This document shows, in pieces, positions 7,254 to 16,767 of a stretch of 64,000 nt of DNA; positions within the stretch are counted from its first letter, which is position 1, and every line of letters starts with the position of its first letter. This DNA is from Leptolyngbya sp. 'hensonii'. GTDB taxonomy: Bacteria; Cyanobacteriota; Cyanobacteriia; GCF-001939115. The DNA lies in assembly GCF_001939115.1 (NCBI RefSeq), contig NZ_MQTZ01000052.1, positions 30,542 through 94,541 of the forward strand, written 5' to 3'. The translations under genes were made by a program, and so were the position numbers. A model generated the notes under the pieces. It made no database searches. It was given only the letters and a program-made list of their open reading frames with translations, and was not told the DNA's origin.

Positions 7254-9851
7254 TTACGGGAAAAGCGCGGCAGAACAGTATCGGTTTCGACCCAGCCGTT
7301 TGGCCTCATAAAGGGCTTGATCTGCAGTCGCAATTAACCTATCCGTTGTTAATTCTTGGCTAGGAACAACGGTTGCAATTCCGACACTGGCTGTAACGTA
7401 CTGGCTGATGGGGGAAGCTCTGTGATCAATTGTCAGGAGCTGAATCCCGTTGGTAATAGCTTCAGCTACAGCAATAGCTCCTGCAGTGGTTGTGTGGGGT
7501 AAGATCACAACAAATTCTTCACCGCCATAACGGGCGGCCAGGTCAGTGGAGCGTTTAACCGCTTGTTTGATCGCCTGAGCTACCTGGATTAGACAGGTAT
7601 CGCCTATTTGATGACCATAGCTATCGTTATAAAGCTTGAAATAGTCGATATCACAAAGCAGCAGGGATAGGGTTGTTTTCTCTCGTTGTGCCCGCTGCCA
7701 TTCCTGCTGGAGATAGAGGTCAAAACTGCGACGATTGGCCAATCCGGTCAGGCTATCGATCGTAGCCAGGCGCTCCAGTTCTCCATTCGCAGTTTGGAGA
7801 GCGGCCTCGGCCTGTTTCCGATCTGTGATATCTCGTACCATGACCAGGACTTCATCCTCTCCGCAAACAGTGATGCGGACTTCCTCGTAATGAAAGTCCT
7901 CCCCGATCGTCAATTGGTGCTCGTATACCTGAAGTTCACCGGTCGCTAGGGCTTGGTGGGTGTACTGCATTCTTTTTTCTGCCAGTTCAGGTGGCAGGAT
8001 GTTGTAAACGTTAGCCCCTGCTTTGGATTTTTGAGGCTTAAAGAGCTGAAAACTGCTGCTCCTGAACACCTGCAAGTATGTGCCATTCCGGTGCATGCGA
8101 ATTAAGAGGTCGGGAATAGCCTGCATCATGGCTTTATTGGTCAGCTCGCTCTGGCGCAGAGCTCCTTCGATCTGTTTCAGTTCAGTGACGTCCCGACAAA
8201 CCATCAATACAGAGTCGATCGACCCATTACCAGAAGATTCAGGCACTAGACGGGCATGGTAATAGGCCAACTGTGTCGGGGAAGGATAGGCAAATTCAAG
8301 GGTTTGTTCTTGTCCAGTATCGAAAACTTTCTGCCCTGCTGCTTGCCAAAGATCTACCAGTGGTTGAGGCAACCCCAGTTCCTGAGCTGTATTGTGCATA
8401 AATCTGGAGGCAGAAATCCCGGTCTTCTGTTCGATCACGGGATTGACATAGAGAGGTTGAAAGCATCGATCCCAGCGAATGATGATATCAGGGGAATGTT
8501 CGATCAGGGCTTTATTTTCCTGCGCTTGCTGATGCAGGAGTTCATCAATCAGCTTCCGATCGTGGACATCTCGATGAGTTCCTGACATCCGCAGCGGAGA
8601 ACCATCACGATCAAAGGCAACTACCTTCCCATAGTTGGCTATCCATTTCCACTCCCCTGCTTGAGTTCGTAACCGGTATTCAAACTGATAGATAAAGGCA
8701 TGGTTTTCTAGATGGGCTTTTAAAATGTCCATCACCCAGGGTTTATCATCTGGATGGATGAGGCTTTCCCAGGCCCGGATATGTTTTGGAAGATCATCAG
8801 AAGCGTAACCCAGCATGTCCAGCCAGCGGGGGCTAAAGTATGCTTCACCCGTTTTCAGATTCCAATCCCATAATCCTTCCCCCGATCCTTCTAAAGCTAA
8901 TTCGAGACGCTGACGGCTTTCCCATAAGGCTGTTTCGGCTTGTTTGTTCTGGAGATCAATCTGGTTCAAAGTCCTGGTGGTTTTCAAAATAACGCTACCC
9001 ATAACCAGTGTCACCAGAATGCTCTGCACAGCGACCTGAGCTTCTGCACTGTAGAGTTGTCTGGTGTAGCCTAGCTGACATAGTTTGCCAATCAGCGGGG
9101 GAGCTAGTATGGCGATCGGCATCACCTGACGAGCGATCAGGCTGCCCTGTCCCTCACCACTGATCAGGAGCATAATGCCGCGATCGGGACGGGCGAAAAC
9201 AATGCTGGTGCCGAGTAACAGGAAATTAATTGCTGCTGGAAGGGTCATCCCAGTATGGAGTCCCGCATGGTGAAGGAAGGCATCGCCGTACCCCAGGAAA
9301 CCCAAAAAAGCAATCAGCCAACCTGCTACACCCAGCACTTGGGTGATGAGATAGTTTGGCTGTTGGATGTTCAGAATCAGCATGGCTGAGCCCAACAGCA
9401 GTGAGGCGATGACTGCATCGGGTGCCACTTGTTCTGGACTTGGATAGCTGCCTTCCATGTTGGGCTGCGGCAGTAGCACCTGATCGAGGCCCAGATCAAC
9501 GTGGAATCCGTACTGAGTTAAGGTCAGCACTGCAATAATCACAAGAACTGCTGCTGCTGTTAGGTTGAGCCATTGCATAATCTGTTTGGATTGTGCATGT
9601 TGAATTTTGCCTTGCTGATGCCAGAGCCAGAGAGACAGACCTCCCAGGATAAAGGTAAGGACAGTGTTGGTCTTGATTGTTGGCCAGCTTGAAGCAAAGC
9701 CTTTGAAGAGATATAGGTCAGCGATCCAGCCTAATAGCATGGCTAAACCAATCAGGACCACAACGATGGCTAGACTTTCGGAGGCCAGACGAAAAAAAAC
9801 CATGCGTTGGGTTGAGGGCACTGGGAGTCGCGCAGCTGTGGCTGTTTCCAT
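7254..9851 (-). CDS. Membrane PAS-PAS-PAS-GGDEF diguanylate cyclase
   Basis: 865 residues. About 300 N-terminal residues form several hydrophobic helices, an integral-membrane sensor region. Three PAS-type modules follow (about 315-440, 445-570 and 580-690; the first has GLWDWNLKTGEAYFSPRW). The C-terminal 170 residues are a GGDEF domain with RYGGEEF at about residue 775, a competent active-site signature. An RxxD inhibitory site (RSTD) lies five residues before GGEEF, so product inhibition by c-di-GMP is expected. No EAL domain is present. The protein should make c-di-GMP in response to a membrane or PAS-bound signal. Upstream DNA carries a 19-bp tandem repeat (9900-9937). Confidence 0.9.
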   Translation of the reverse strand: METATAARLPVPSTQRMVFFRLASESLAIVVVLIGLAMLLGWIADLYLFKGFASSWPTIKTNTVLTFILGGLSLWLWHQQGKIQHAQSKQIMQWLNLTAAAVLVIIAVLTLTQYGFHVDLGLDQVLLPQPNMEGSYPSPEQVAPDAVIASLLLGSAMLILNIQQPNYLITQVLGVAGWLIAFLGFLGYGDAFLHHAGLHTGMTLPAAINFLLLGTSIVFARPDRGIMLLISGEGQGSLIARQVMPIAILAPPLIGKLCQLGYTRQLYSAEAQVAVQSILVTLVMGSVILKTTRTLNQIDLQNKQAETALWESRQRLELALEGSGEGLWDWNLKTGEAYFSPRWLDMLGYASDDLPKHIRAWESLIHPDDKPWVMDILKAHLENHAFIYQFEYRLRTQAGEWKWIANYGKVVAFDRDGSPLRMSGTHRDVHDRKLIDELLHQQAQENKALIEHSPDIIIRWDRCFQPLYVNPVIEQKTGISASRFMHNTAQELGLPQPLVDLWQAAGQKVFDTGQEQTLEFAYPSPTQLAYYHARLVPESSGNGSIDSVLMVCRDVTELKQIEGALRQSELTNKAMMQAIPDLLIRMHRNGTYLQVFRSSSFQLFKPQKSKAGANVYNILPPELAEKRMQYTHQALATGELQVYEHQLTIGEDFHYEEVRITVCGEDEVLVMVRDITDRKQAEAALQTANGELERLATIDSLTGLANRRSFDLYLQQEWQRAQREKTTLSLLLCDIDYFKLYNDSYGHQIGDTCLIQVAQAIKQAVKRSTDLAARYGGEEFVVILPHTTTAGAIAVAEAITNGIQLLTIDHRASPISQYVTASVGIATVVPSQELTTDRLIATADQALYEAKRLGRNRYCSAALFP

Positions 9852-9879
9852 AAGCTTCTAAGTTTCCTCAATGGGCAAG

Positions 9880-9942
9880 CATCTTTTTAAGATGTCATTG
9901 CATCTTAAAAATGCCACCGCATCTTAAAAATGCCACCGCATC
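9880..9942. repeat. Tandem 19-bp repeat and small hairpin upstream of the cyclase gene
   Basis: GCATCTTAAAAATGCCACC occurs twice head to tail (9900-9918 and 9919-9937) and a third partial GCATC follows. Just before it, CATCTT (9880-9885) and AAGATG (9889-9894) form a hairpin using the same GCATCTT core. The block lies 28-90 bp upstream of the cyclase start codon, where a regulator or promoter would sit. Confidence 0.6.
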
Positions 9943-10001
9943 ACCAGAAGAATATCAATCCTCTGGGTTTAGATTGCAAGATAGCTTACGCCTATGAAAA
10001 A

Positions 10002-10544
10002 TTAGTATCCTCTCAGACGTCTAACCAGAGACTCAAAGCGGGTTACCGCCAGATCCAGATTTTCTAGCACATGGGGGTTAAGGTCATTGGTTGAAGCAGA
10101 GCGCTCCTGCTGGGGCGGTTCTTTCCCATAGCCCAGATGACTAACTGTTTCTCGTAAGCGATCGGAGAGAGAGAAGGCCAGCGATCGGTACAATCGAGAT
10201 GCAAACCCCAAATCATTATTGAGCTTTCGATTGAGCTGTTGTAAAGGAATTGAGAGCACCAAGGATGGCTCGATCGCTTCCACGGTTGCAGAAGGTAGGT
10301 GAGAATCAATAAAAGACATTTCGCCGACCACCTCACCGACTGAGAGGCGGGCAATTTCCTGACCACCTAGGGCATCGACTGATACGGCCAGAGTTCCTTT
10401 TAACACGATGTAGAGGGCATCAATCTCCTCTCCTTCCTGGATCAGAATTGTGCCCGTCGGAATTTCCTCCCGACGTCCTACATAAACCATCCAATCAAAA
10501 TCTTCATCGCTCAGCTCTCCAAGAATGAATAGAACCTTCTTCAT
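10002..10544 (-). CDS. Cyclic nucleotide-binding domain protein without DNA-binding domain
   Basis: 180 residues. Residues about 12-120 form a cNMP-binding/Crp-type beta-roll: GTILIQEGEEIDALYIVLKG, then VGEVVGEMSFID, the phosphate-binding cassette region where GEMS replaces the classical GExA. The C-terminal 60 residues are helical and polar and have no helix-turn-helix, so this is not a transcription factor by itself. It starts 19 bp after the stop of the M23 peptidase gene on the same strand and is probably cotranscribed with it. Ligand unknown. Confidence 0.8.
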   Translation of the reverse strand: MKKVLFILGELSDEDFDWMVYVGRREEIPTGTILIQEGEEIDALYIVLKGTLAVSVDALGGQEIARLSVGEVVGEMSFIDSHLPSATVEAIEPSLVLSIPLQQLNRKLNNDLGFASRLYRSLAFSLSDRLRETVSHLGYGKEPPQQERSASTNDLNPHVLENLDLAVTRFESLVRRLRGY

Positions 10545-10563
10545 AGCTTTTAGGTACTGTGGC

Positions 10564-11814
10564 CTAACTGGAAGGTTGATTAGCGGTTTGGGCAGCTTGA
10601 ATCGCTTTTTCCAGTTGAGCTAAAGCATACTCCAGTTGAGGTCCTGGATCGAGAACGATCCAGCCCTCTGGGGTCAGTTGCCAGAACTCAAAATGGAGGT
10701 GGGGACCAGTCGAATTTCCAGTACTACCAACGCGACCGATGACAGTACCTTGTTCAACCCAATCACCCGGTTTGACCAAGATTTCGGACAGATGAGCGTA
10801 AAGAGTTTGCTGGGTTCCCTTGTTATGGGAAAGGGTGATTGCCAGCCCATAGCCACTCTGGACATCCGCAACTTCAACTCTGCCAGTATAGACTGCTACA
10901 ACAGGAGTGCCTAGAGGAGCTGCCAGATCGGTACCTGCATGGAACCGCTGATCGCCGGTAATGGGGTGAACGCGCCAGCCAAAATTAGAGGTAATGGGAG
11001 CCAAAACAGGTAGAGGAAAGATCAGGCTAATGTTGCCATTGCCTAATCTGACCGGGAGTTGGGTAGACCAGTTTTTGTAGTAGGCCCGGCTGGCAGCCGT
11101 GGTGACCCCTGCAGGATAAATCTCGGTATCACTGCCATACCCTGCGGGCTGGTAAGCCCTTGTACTGCCACCCCCTTCAGCACCTCGAACAGAGGCAGAC
11201 TGGCCAACAATTGCGCCTAAGGTACTGGCTGCCACCCCCAGGGGATTCTGGGTGGAGAACAGGGTGTTTAAGTTAGAAGTCAAGCCAACCAGGACTCCCT
11301 GATTGCTGCTAGCCATAATTTCTGCCTGCACTGTAGAGCTTTGGGCGACCTGACGGGCAACATCATACTGATTTTGGCTGGCGTAGTTGGCCAGATTTTC
11401 TTTTTGCTTGGCTTGCTTGGCAGGAATATCCCGTTGGACCAGCTCTGACAATTTGCGCTGCAAGAGTTGCGATCGCTGTTGTTTCCGACTGAGGGCTTCG
11501 GAGGGTGGCGCAGGCGTGATTACAGGAGTTGGGGCAGCAGGTTGGCTTTCGGGGGGTATGGTAGCCGCAGGTTGTGGGGCGTCAGACTGGTTTTCTTCAG
11601 GGGCCTGATCCGGAGGAATCAGGTTTGGGGCTGGGGAAGATGGGGCAACGGAGGATTCTGTCGTTGGGGGTTCAGTTGCAACCCGAAAGGGGATGGACGA
11701 TCCAGGGGTTGCCCTTTGAACCAGGACAACTGCAGAACCTGGAGGGACAACCTCAATGGGCTTGTAGGGCCGATTCATCTGCTGTAGAAGCAACGAGGAC
11801 GACAGATCTAACAT
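10564..11814 (-). CDS. M23 family metallopeptidase (LytM/NlpD-like)
   Basis: 416 residues. The N-terminal 110 residues are rich in Pro, Ala, Ser and Gln, and a Lys/Gln-rich coiled-coil stretch follows at about 112-150. The C-terminal domain (about 280-390) is a canonical M23/LytM domain: HAGTDLAAPLGTPV supplies the first zinc ligands, LYAHLS the catalytic His, and GPHLHFEFW the final HxH. Such enzymes cut peptide cross-links in peptidoglycan or activate amidases. No clear signal peptide is visible from ATG 11814; an internal ATG at 11778 (MNRPYKP) is an alternative start. It heads an operon with the cyclic-nucleotide-binding gene. Confidence 0.87.
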   Translation of the reverse strand: MLDLSSSLLLQQMNRPYKPIEVVPPGSAVVLVQRATPGSSIPFRVATEPPTTESSVAPSSPAPNLIPPDQAPEENQSDAPQPAATIPPESQPAAPTPVITPAPPSEALSRKQQRSQLLQRKLSELVQRDIPAKQAKQKENLANYASQNQYDVARQVAQSSTVQAEIMASSNQGVLVGLTSNLNTLFSTQNPLGVAASTLGAIVGQSASVRGAEGGGSTRAYQPAGYGSDTEIYPAGVTTAASRAYYKNWSTQLPVRLGNGNISLIFPLPVLAPITSNFGWRVHPITGDQRFHAGTDLAAPLGTPVVAVYTGRVEVADVQSGYGLAITLSHNKGTQQTLYAHLSEILVKPGDWVEQGTVIGRVGSTGNSTGPHLHFEFWQLTPEGWIVLDPGPQLEYALAQLEKAIQAAQTANQPSS

Positions 11815-12094
11815 TGCGATAATTCGGATAGGGTGGAAGCTACTTCGGAATCAGGGCAGAGTCGCAGTTCAATCCGTTAACCAGATCTAGTGAATCAGCT
11901 CTGGAAGTCATTTTTGCCTGTGAAATTTAACACTTGCCGAATAGCTTCCGCAATAATATCCGCAAAACTTCCCAATGCCAATTATTCAAGATTTCTTACT
12001 TGACAAATTGCTGAATGCTATGTGCAATGCTTTAGCATCCTATATTGAATAGGATTTTCCCCCGCAATCATCGTTGGCAGGAAAACCCCGACCC

Positions 12095-13660
12095 ATGGAA
12101 TTCACCTCAATTACTTATGGCCTTTTGTTACTCAGTGTTCTGGGTATCTACTGGTCAGTTCAACGAGAACCGCTCAAGCTTTTAACGCTACTGGTTGCGA
12201 GTCTGGTTTTTTACTGTGCCATGCAGGTTGAAAACGTCCCAAAGGTTGAGGGAGTCCCCCGCGTGGAATATGTCCCCATTCTGCTGATCTTGCTCCTGCT
12301 GATGGTGGTGGTCAATTTCCGGCTGGGTCTAGAGTTAGGGGAAAATGTGACGACGGGCTCCCACACCAGGGACTGGCAACTGACCAATGAAGACTGGCAA
12401 TTTGCTCAGCAGGACTGGGGGCATCGCCGGTTCAAGCTATTGTGGCTCGGCATCATTTTCAATGTTTTGCTCCTGTTCAGCTTTAAGTACATCCCGTTTT
12501 TCCTGGAAACGGTCCGGGCAGGATTTCATTTCGCAGCGGCTGGGCAAAGCGCAACCTGGGTGAAGGCTAATCTGATTGCCCCTTTGGGGCTGAGCTTCTT
12601 CTGCTTTGAGTGTATTGCCTACCTGGTTGATGTGTATCGGGGAGCACCGGCGACACCTAACCTGCTGCAGTTCGCGACCTATAAATTGTTCTTTGCCAAA
12701 CTCGTCTCTGGTCCTATCACTCGCTACCATCCCTTTATTGCCCAGTTGAAGAGTCAACGGGGACTCCGGGCTGATCAGGGGATTGAAGGCTTGTGGTTGA
12801 TTGGCTGTGGTGCCGTGAAGAAGGTGCTGCTGGCCGATCGATTAGGAATTTTTGTGGATATCAGTTTCAATAATCTGCAACGGGCGGGAAGTGGTGATCT
12901 CTGGCTGGCCACCTTTGCTTACGGACTGCAGATCTACCTGAACTTCAGTGGCTATGTCGATATTGTGCGTGGCAGTGCAATGCTTTTAGGCTTTAACCTG
13001 CCGGAAAACTTTGATTTTCCGTATTTCAGCACCAACATTGCAGACTTCTGGCGACGCTGGCATATCACTCTGGGGGACTGGCTCCGCAACTATCTGTACT
13101 TTCCTTTAGGGGGGTCACGCAGCGGGTTGATCAGAACCTGCGTGAATCTCATGCTGGTAATGCTGATCGCCGGGATCTGGCATGGAGCAGCCTGGGGTTT
13201 TGTTGTTTGGGGCGGGTTGCATGGTCTGGCTCTGGTAGTACATCGTTTGACAGAGTCTCAAGTGAGCCGGATTGACTGGTTAAAAAGCCTGTGGCGAACT
13301 CCTCTACTCTTACTGCCATCCTGGTTCCTGACTCAGGCGATGGTGTTCTCATCCTGGATTTTCTTCCGCTTGCCTGATTTAAAAGAATCGGGTTGGGTTG
13401 TGCAGCATTTGTGGGGTCATGGGGCTGACACCCAATTCGCCCAAAAAGTTTACGTTGAAACCCTCGGCTTGGAGGCGGCTCAAATCAGTTTTTTGCTATG
13501 GTTACTCGCAGCTTTGATGGGGCTGACTTACTTGATTCAGCGGCAATTAAAGCTGCAACTAAACTGGCCATTGAAGTTAATGCTGGTGCCCCTTTGCTTT
13601 TATGCGAGCTGGATTCTGGCTCCGAAGGGGGATATGCCCTTTATTTACTTTGATTTTTGA
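12095..13660 (+). CDS. MBOAT (AlgI/DltB-like) membrane O-acyltransferase
   Basis: About 521 residues with many hydrophobic helices. Signature regions are WRRWHITLGDWLRNYLYFPL and AGIWHGAAWGFVVWGGLHG, the second carrying the conserved catalytic-type His of the membrane-bound O-acyltransferase family. AlgI-type members move acyl groups across the membrane to acetylate polysaccharides. The start chosen is ATG 12095 (MEFTSITYG) rather than the in-frame TTG at 12074, because it begins at the first transmembrane helix. No SGNH/AlgX-type partner lies next to it, so the acceptor is unknown. Confidence 0.87.
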   Translation: MEFTSITYGLLLLSVLGIYWSVQREPLKLLTLLVASLVFYCAMQVENVPKVEGVPRVEYVPILLILLLLMVVVNFRLGLELGENVTTGSHTRDWQLTNEDWQFAQQDWGHRRFKLLWLGIIFNVLLLFSFKYIPFFLETVRAGFHFAAAGQSATWVKANLIAPLGLSFFCFECIAYLVDVYRGAPATPNLLQFATYKLFFAKLVSGPITRYHPFIAQLKSQRGLRADQGIEGLWLIGCGAVKKVLLADRLGIFVDISFNNLQRAGSGDLWLATFAYGLQIYLNFSGYVDIVRGSAMLLGFNLPENFDFPYFSTNIADFWRRWHITLGDWLRNYLYFPLGGSRSGLIRTCVNLMLVMLIAGIWHGAAWGFVVWGGLHGLALVVHRLTESQVSRIDWLKSLWRTPLLLLPSWFLTQAMVFSSWIFFRLPDLKESGWVVQHLWGHGADTQFAQKVYVETLGLEAAQISFLLWLLAALMGLTYLIQRQLKLQLNWPLKLMLVPLCFYASWILAPKGDMPFIYFDF

Positions 13661-13760
13661 GGGGCTTTCTGAGAGGAATTAATCAGGACATCTCAACAAG
13701 GTGCTGGCAATTAAAGCTGCGATTAGAAGGAATATGCGCCTCAAGTTGTATAGAGATTGC

Positions 13761-13814
13761 GTTACAAAAATTTACGTATATTCGTGAACAAATTTACAAA
13801 AACATGAATAAAAT
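13761..13814 (+). promoter_or_regulatory. Candidate psbA promoter with HLR1-like element
   Basis: GTTACAAAAATTTACGTA (13761-13778) matches the HLR1 light-response consensus (G/T)TTACA(T/A)(T/A)NN(G/T)TTACA(T/A)(T/A) at all but one position; HLR1 is the binding site of RpaB in front of high-light genes. Directly downstream, TGAACA (13785-13790) and TAAAAT (13809-13814) are spaced 18 bp and could be -35 and -10 boxes, giving a leader of about 80 nt. A further TTTACA half-site is at 13793. Confidence 0.5.
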
Positions 13815-13899
13815 GAGTCCAAGGATCATCAACTTTTTAGGTTTGAGACCTATGGGTTGATTTTCCCTCATTTCGTTACTTAGCATTCATAAAATAACC

Positions 13900-14982
13900 A
13901 TGACCACAACCATTCAAAGACGCGAAAGCGCCAACGTTTGGGATCGGTTTTGCAATTGGGTTACCAGCACCGACAACCGCCTTTATGTAGGCTGGTTCGG
14001 TGTTCTGATGATTCCTAACCTGCTGACCGCAACCATTTGCTTTATCATCGCCTTCATCGCTGCTCCTCCCGTGGACATCGATGGTATCCGTGAGCCTGTG
14101 GCTGGCTCCCTGATCTATGGCAACAACATCATCTCTGGTGCCGTTGTTCCTTCTTCTAATGCGATCGGCCTGCACCTCTATCCCATCTGGGAAGCGGCTT
14201 CTCTGGATGAGTGGCTGTACAACGGCGGTCCTTATCAGCTGATCGTTCTGCACTTCCTGATTGGTGTTTTTGCTTACATGGGTCGTCAGTGGGAACTCTC
14301 CTACCGTCTCGGTATGCGCCCCTGGATCTGCGTTGCTTACAGCGCTCCTGTATCTGCTGCAACTGCTGTATTCCTGATTTACCCGATCGGTCAAGGGTCC
14401 TTCTCCGATGGGATGCCCCTGGGTATCTCCGGGACCTTCAACTTCATGATCGTGTTCCAGGCTGAGCACAACATCCTGATGCACCCCTTCCACATGCTCG
14501 GTGTGGCGGGTGTGTTCGGTGGTTCTCTGTTCTCCGCCATGCACGGTTCTCTGGTGACCTCCTCCTTGGTGCGTGAGACCACTGAAGTTGAGTCCCAGAA
14601 CTACGGTTACAAGTTCGGTCAAGAAGAAGAAACCTACAACATCGTTGCTGCTCACGGTTACTTCGGTCGTCTGATCTTCCAATATGCATCTTTCAACAAC
14701 AGCCGTGCGCTGCACTTTTTCCTGGGTGCTTGGCCGGTTGTCGGTATCTGGTGCACCGCTCTGGGTATCAGCACGATGGCGTTCAACTTGAACGGTTTCA
14801 ACTTCAACCAATCTGTTCTGGATTCTCAGGGCCGGGTTATCAATACTTGGGCTGACATGATGAACCGGGCTAACCTGGGGATGGAAGTGATGCACGAGCG
14901 CAATGCTCACAACTTCCCTCTGGACCTGGCTGCTGGTGAGTCTGCTCCCGTTGCAGTTGCCGCTCCTGCAATCCATGGCTAA
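13900..14982 (+). CDS. psbA: Photosystem II protein D1
   Basis: 360 residues, the normal precursor length. All functional residues fall at standard numbering: Tyr161 (YZ), Asp170, Glu189, His190, His198, His215, Ser264, His272, and His332, Glu333, His337, Asp342 and Ala344 around the Mn cluster. The 16-residue extension after Ala344 would be removed by CtpA. Residue 130 is Gln and 286 is Thr, features of the standard or low-light D1 form rather than the Glu130 high-light form. A HLR1-like site lies upstream and a strong terminator lies downstream, so the gene is a single transcription unit. Confidence 0.99.
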   Translation: MTTTIQRRESANVWDRFCNWVTSTDNRLYVGWFGVLMIPNLLTATICFIIAFIAAPPVDIDGIREPVAGSLIYGNNIISGAVVPSSNAIGLHLYPIWEAASLDEWLYNGGPYQLIVLHFLIGVFAYMGRQWELSYRLGMRPWICVAYSAPVSAATAVFLIYPIGQGSFSDGMPLGISGTFNFMIVFQAEHNILMHPFHMLGVAGVFGGSLFSAMHGSLVTSSLVRETTEVESQNYGYKFGQEEETYNIVAAHGYFGRLIFQYASFNNSRALHFFLGAWPVVGIWCTALGISTMAFNLNGFNFNQSVLDSQGRVINTWADMMNRANLGMEVMHERNAHNFPLDLAAGESAPVAVAAPAIHG

Positions 14983-15006
14983 TTGAGGTCTTACCTCGCT
15001 TTAGTC

Positions 15007-15037
15007 AAGCGCTCTCCCTCAGGGGGGGGCGCTTTTT
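15007..15037 (+). terminator. Rho-independent terminator of psbA
   Basis: AAGCGC (15007-15012) pairs with GCGCTT (15029-15034), continued inward by TCTCCC with GGGGGG (two G-U pairs) around a TCAG loop, and followed by TTT. This is a GC-rich 12-bp stem with a T-run, 24 bp after the psbA stop codon. Confidence 0.88.
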
Positions 15038-15143
15038 ATTGTCCTAGGGCAATGGACCTGTTACTCCCGAAACGGGGTTGCTGTGCTTCTCACCAGAATG
15101 GGCTATGACTATCCACTAGCATGGGGATTGCAGGTAGAACCAG

Positions 15144-15623
15144 ATGACGAGAAAAATCCTGTATCTATTGATTGGTCCTAAAGGAGCAGGAAAAACCTAT
15201 ATTGGAACCCTGGTTGACCAGCGAACTGAAATTCGATTTCTTCGAGTTGAGCCCATTTGGTTGGGCCTGCAGCCTGGAGAGGATGGCTGGCAGAAGGTAG
15301 AACAGACGATCGCAGCGATGTTTGAGCACCATGATCAGGTCATGATCGAAAGCCTGGGTGCTGGAGACGCATTCACCCAGTTCCGTGCTTCTCTGGCCCG
15401 GAAATATACGCTGAAGCTGATCCGGGTCTATGCAGAGTTGGACACTTGCCTCACCAGGGTCAAAACCCGCAGCAGTGCCGATCACATTCCTGTTTCCGAT
15501 CATCAGGTCGAATACTATAACAAGATTGCTGCAGCAGTAATCTATGATTGGGATTTAGAAATCAACAATCAGTCTCCCGCCTCGGATGAGGCGATTCTGG
15601 CTGCGATTCAGACTCTGGTTTGA
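15144..15623 (+). CDS. P-loop NTPase/kinase-like protein
   Basis: 159 residues. The N-terminus is a beta strand followed by a Walker A motif, IGPKGAGKT (residues 10-18), as in small nucleotide or shikimate kinases. A possible Walker B is VMIESLGAGD in the middle, and the C-terminal half has alternating helix and strand. Substrate is not recognisable. It lies between the psbA terminator and cysA, with 115 bp before cysA, so it probably has its own promoter. Confidence 0.65.
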   Translation: MTRKILYLLIGPKGAGKTYIGTLVDQRTEIRFLRVEPIWLGLQPGEDGWQKVEQTIAAMFEHHDQVMIESLGAGDAFTQFRASLARKYTLKLIRVYAELDTCLTRVKTRSSADHIPVSDHQVEYYNKIAAAVIYDWDLEINNQSPASDEAILAAIQTLV

Positions 15624-15738
15624 TTTTTAAGTACATGATGGCAAGGACCATCCGTGTAGAAAAATATAACTAGGATCAAACCGCAAAATACGGTAAACTT
15701 GTCGGCTATGCGGGGATTGACCTGGGAGGTCATTAAGC

Positions 15739-16755
15739 GTGGGTATTGTCGTCGAAAATGTATCCAAACAGTTTGGGAATTTCAAGGCTGTTGATCAGGT
15801 TAGCCTGGAGATTGTTTCTGGCTCTCTGGTAGCCCTATTGGGGCCGTCTGGTTCTGGCAAATCTACCCTGTTGCGGTTGATTTCGGGGTTGGAAACTCCG
15901 GACACCGGACGGATCCTGTTAACGGGGGATGATGCCACCTATAAGAGTGTGCAGGACCGCAATATTGGTTTTGTGTTCCAGCACTATGCCCTCTTCAAGC
16001 ACATGACTGTGCGGAAAAATATTGCCTTTGCCCTGGAAATTCGAAAGGTACCCCAAGACCGGATTAAAAAGCGAGTCGGAGAGTTGTTGGATCTCGTGCA
16101 GCTAGCCGGATTGGGCGATCGCTATCCTTCCCAACTTTCCGGGGGGCAACGGCAACGGGTGGCCCTAGCCCGGGCCTTGGCGGTGGAGCCGGAGGTGCTG
16201 CTGCTGGATGAGCCTTTCGGTGCTCTGGATGCCAAGGTGCGTAAAGACTTGCGGGCCTGGTTACGGCGTCTGCACGATGAGGTCCATGTCACTACTGTTT
16301 TTGTCACCCACGACCAGGAAGAGGCGATGGAGGTGGCTGATGAGCTGGTGGTGATGAATCGGGGGCAGGTCGAACAGTGTGGTTCCCCGGCAGAGATTTA
16401 TGATCATCCCGCTTCCGCTTTTGTCATGAGCTTTATTGGGCCTGTCAATGTGCTCCCCAGTACCTCCAAAATTTTCCAGGGCAATGGCTTCGAGGCGATG
16501 CATCCGGAAGTCTTTCTGCGGCCTCAGGATGTCTTAATTGAAACCTCTGAAAAGGGGCCGACTGTTCCAGCCCGAGTCAGTCGCATTATTCATCTGGGGT
16601 GGGAAATTCAGGCAGAACTAACCCTGGATGATGGCCAGGTTGTCACTGCCCATCTGACCCGTGAACGGTTTGATGACCTGAAACTGGAGCCGAACCAGCG
16701 GGTTTATGTTAAACCCAAAGAGGCTAAATCTTTCCCAATTCACTACTCCATTTAA
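15739..16755 (+). CDS. cysA: Sulfate/thiosulfate ABC transporter ATP-binding protein
   Basis: 338 residues. Walker A is GPSGSGKST (about residues 36-44), the signature is LSGGQRQR, and Walker B is [12 protein letters not shown]. The C-terminal 100 residues are a TOBE-like regulatory region. It matches CysA throughout, including the [13 protein letters not shown] start and [15 protein letters not shown]. The start is GTG 15739, supported by GGAGG nine bases upstream. Permease (cysT/cysW) and binding-protein genes are absent here, so it would have to work with components encoded elsewhere. The amidase gene begins 12 bp downstream and is probably cotranscribed. Confidence 0.88.
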   Translation: MGIVVENVSKQFGNFKAVDQVSLEIVSGSLVALLGPSGSGKSTLLRLISGLETPDTGRILLTGDDATYKSVQDRNIGFVFQHYALFKHMTVRKNIAFALEIRKVPQDRIKKRVGELLDLVQLAGLGDRYPSQLSGGQRQRVALARALAVEPEVLLLDEPFGALDAKVRKDLRAWLRRLHDEVHVTTVFVTHDQEEAMEVADELVVMNRGQVEQCGSPAEIYDHPASAFVMSFIGPVNVLPSTSKIFQGNGFEAMHPEVFLRPQDVLIETSEKGPTVPARVSRIIHLGWEIQAELTLDDGQVVTAHLTRERFDDLKLEPNQRVYVKPKEAKSFPIHYSI

Positions 16756-16767
16756 GTGACGTGAGTT

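Noticed and set aside
13657..13860. 67-codon plus-strand frame between the MBOAT gene and psbA
   Set aside because: It overlaps the MBOAT stop and runs through the AT-rich psbA promoter; the peptide has no family pattern and no ribosome-binding site.
13876..14976. Long minus-strand open frame opposite psbA (366 codons)
   Set aside because: It is antisense to psbA, whose identity is certain; protein composition is His/Arg/Gln rich with no family pattern. Similar long antisense frames occur opposite ureC (36928-37845) and cmpC (46035-47114) and are also artefacts of codon bias.
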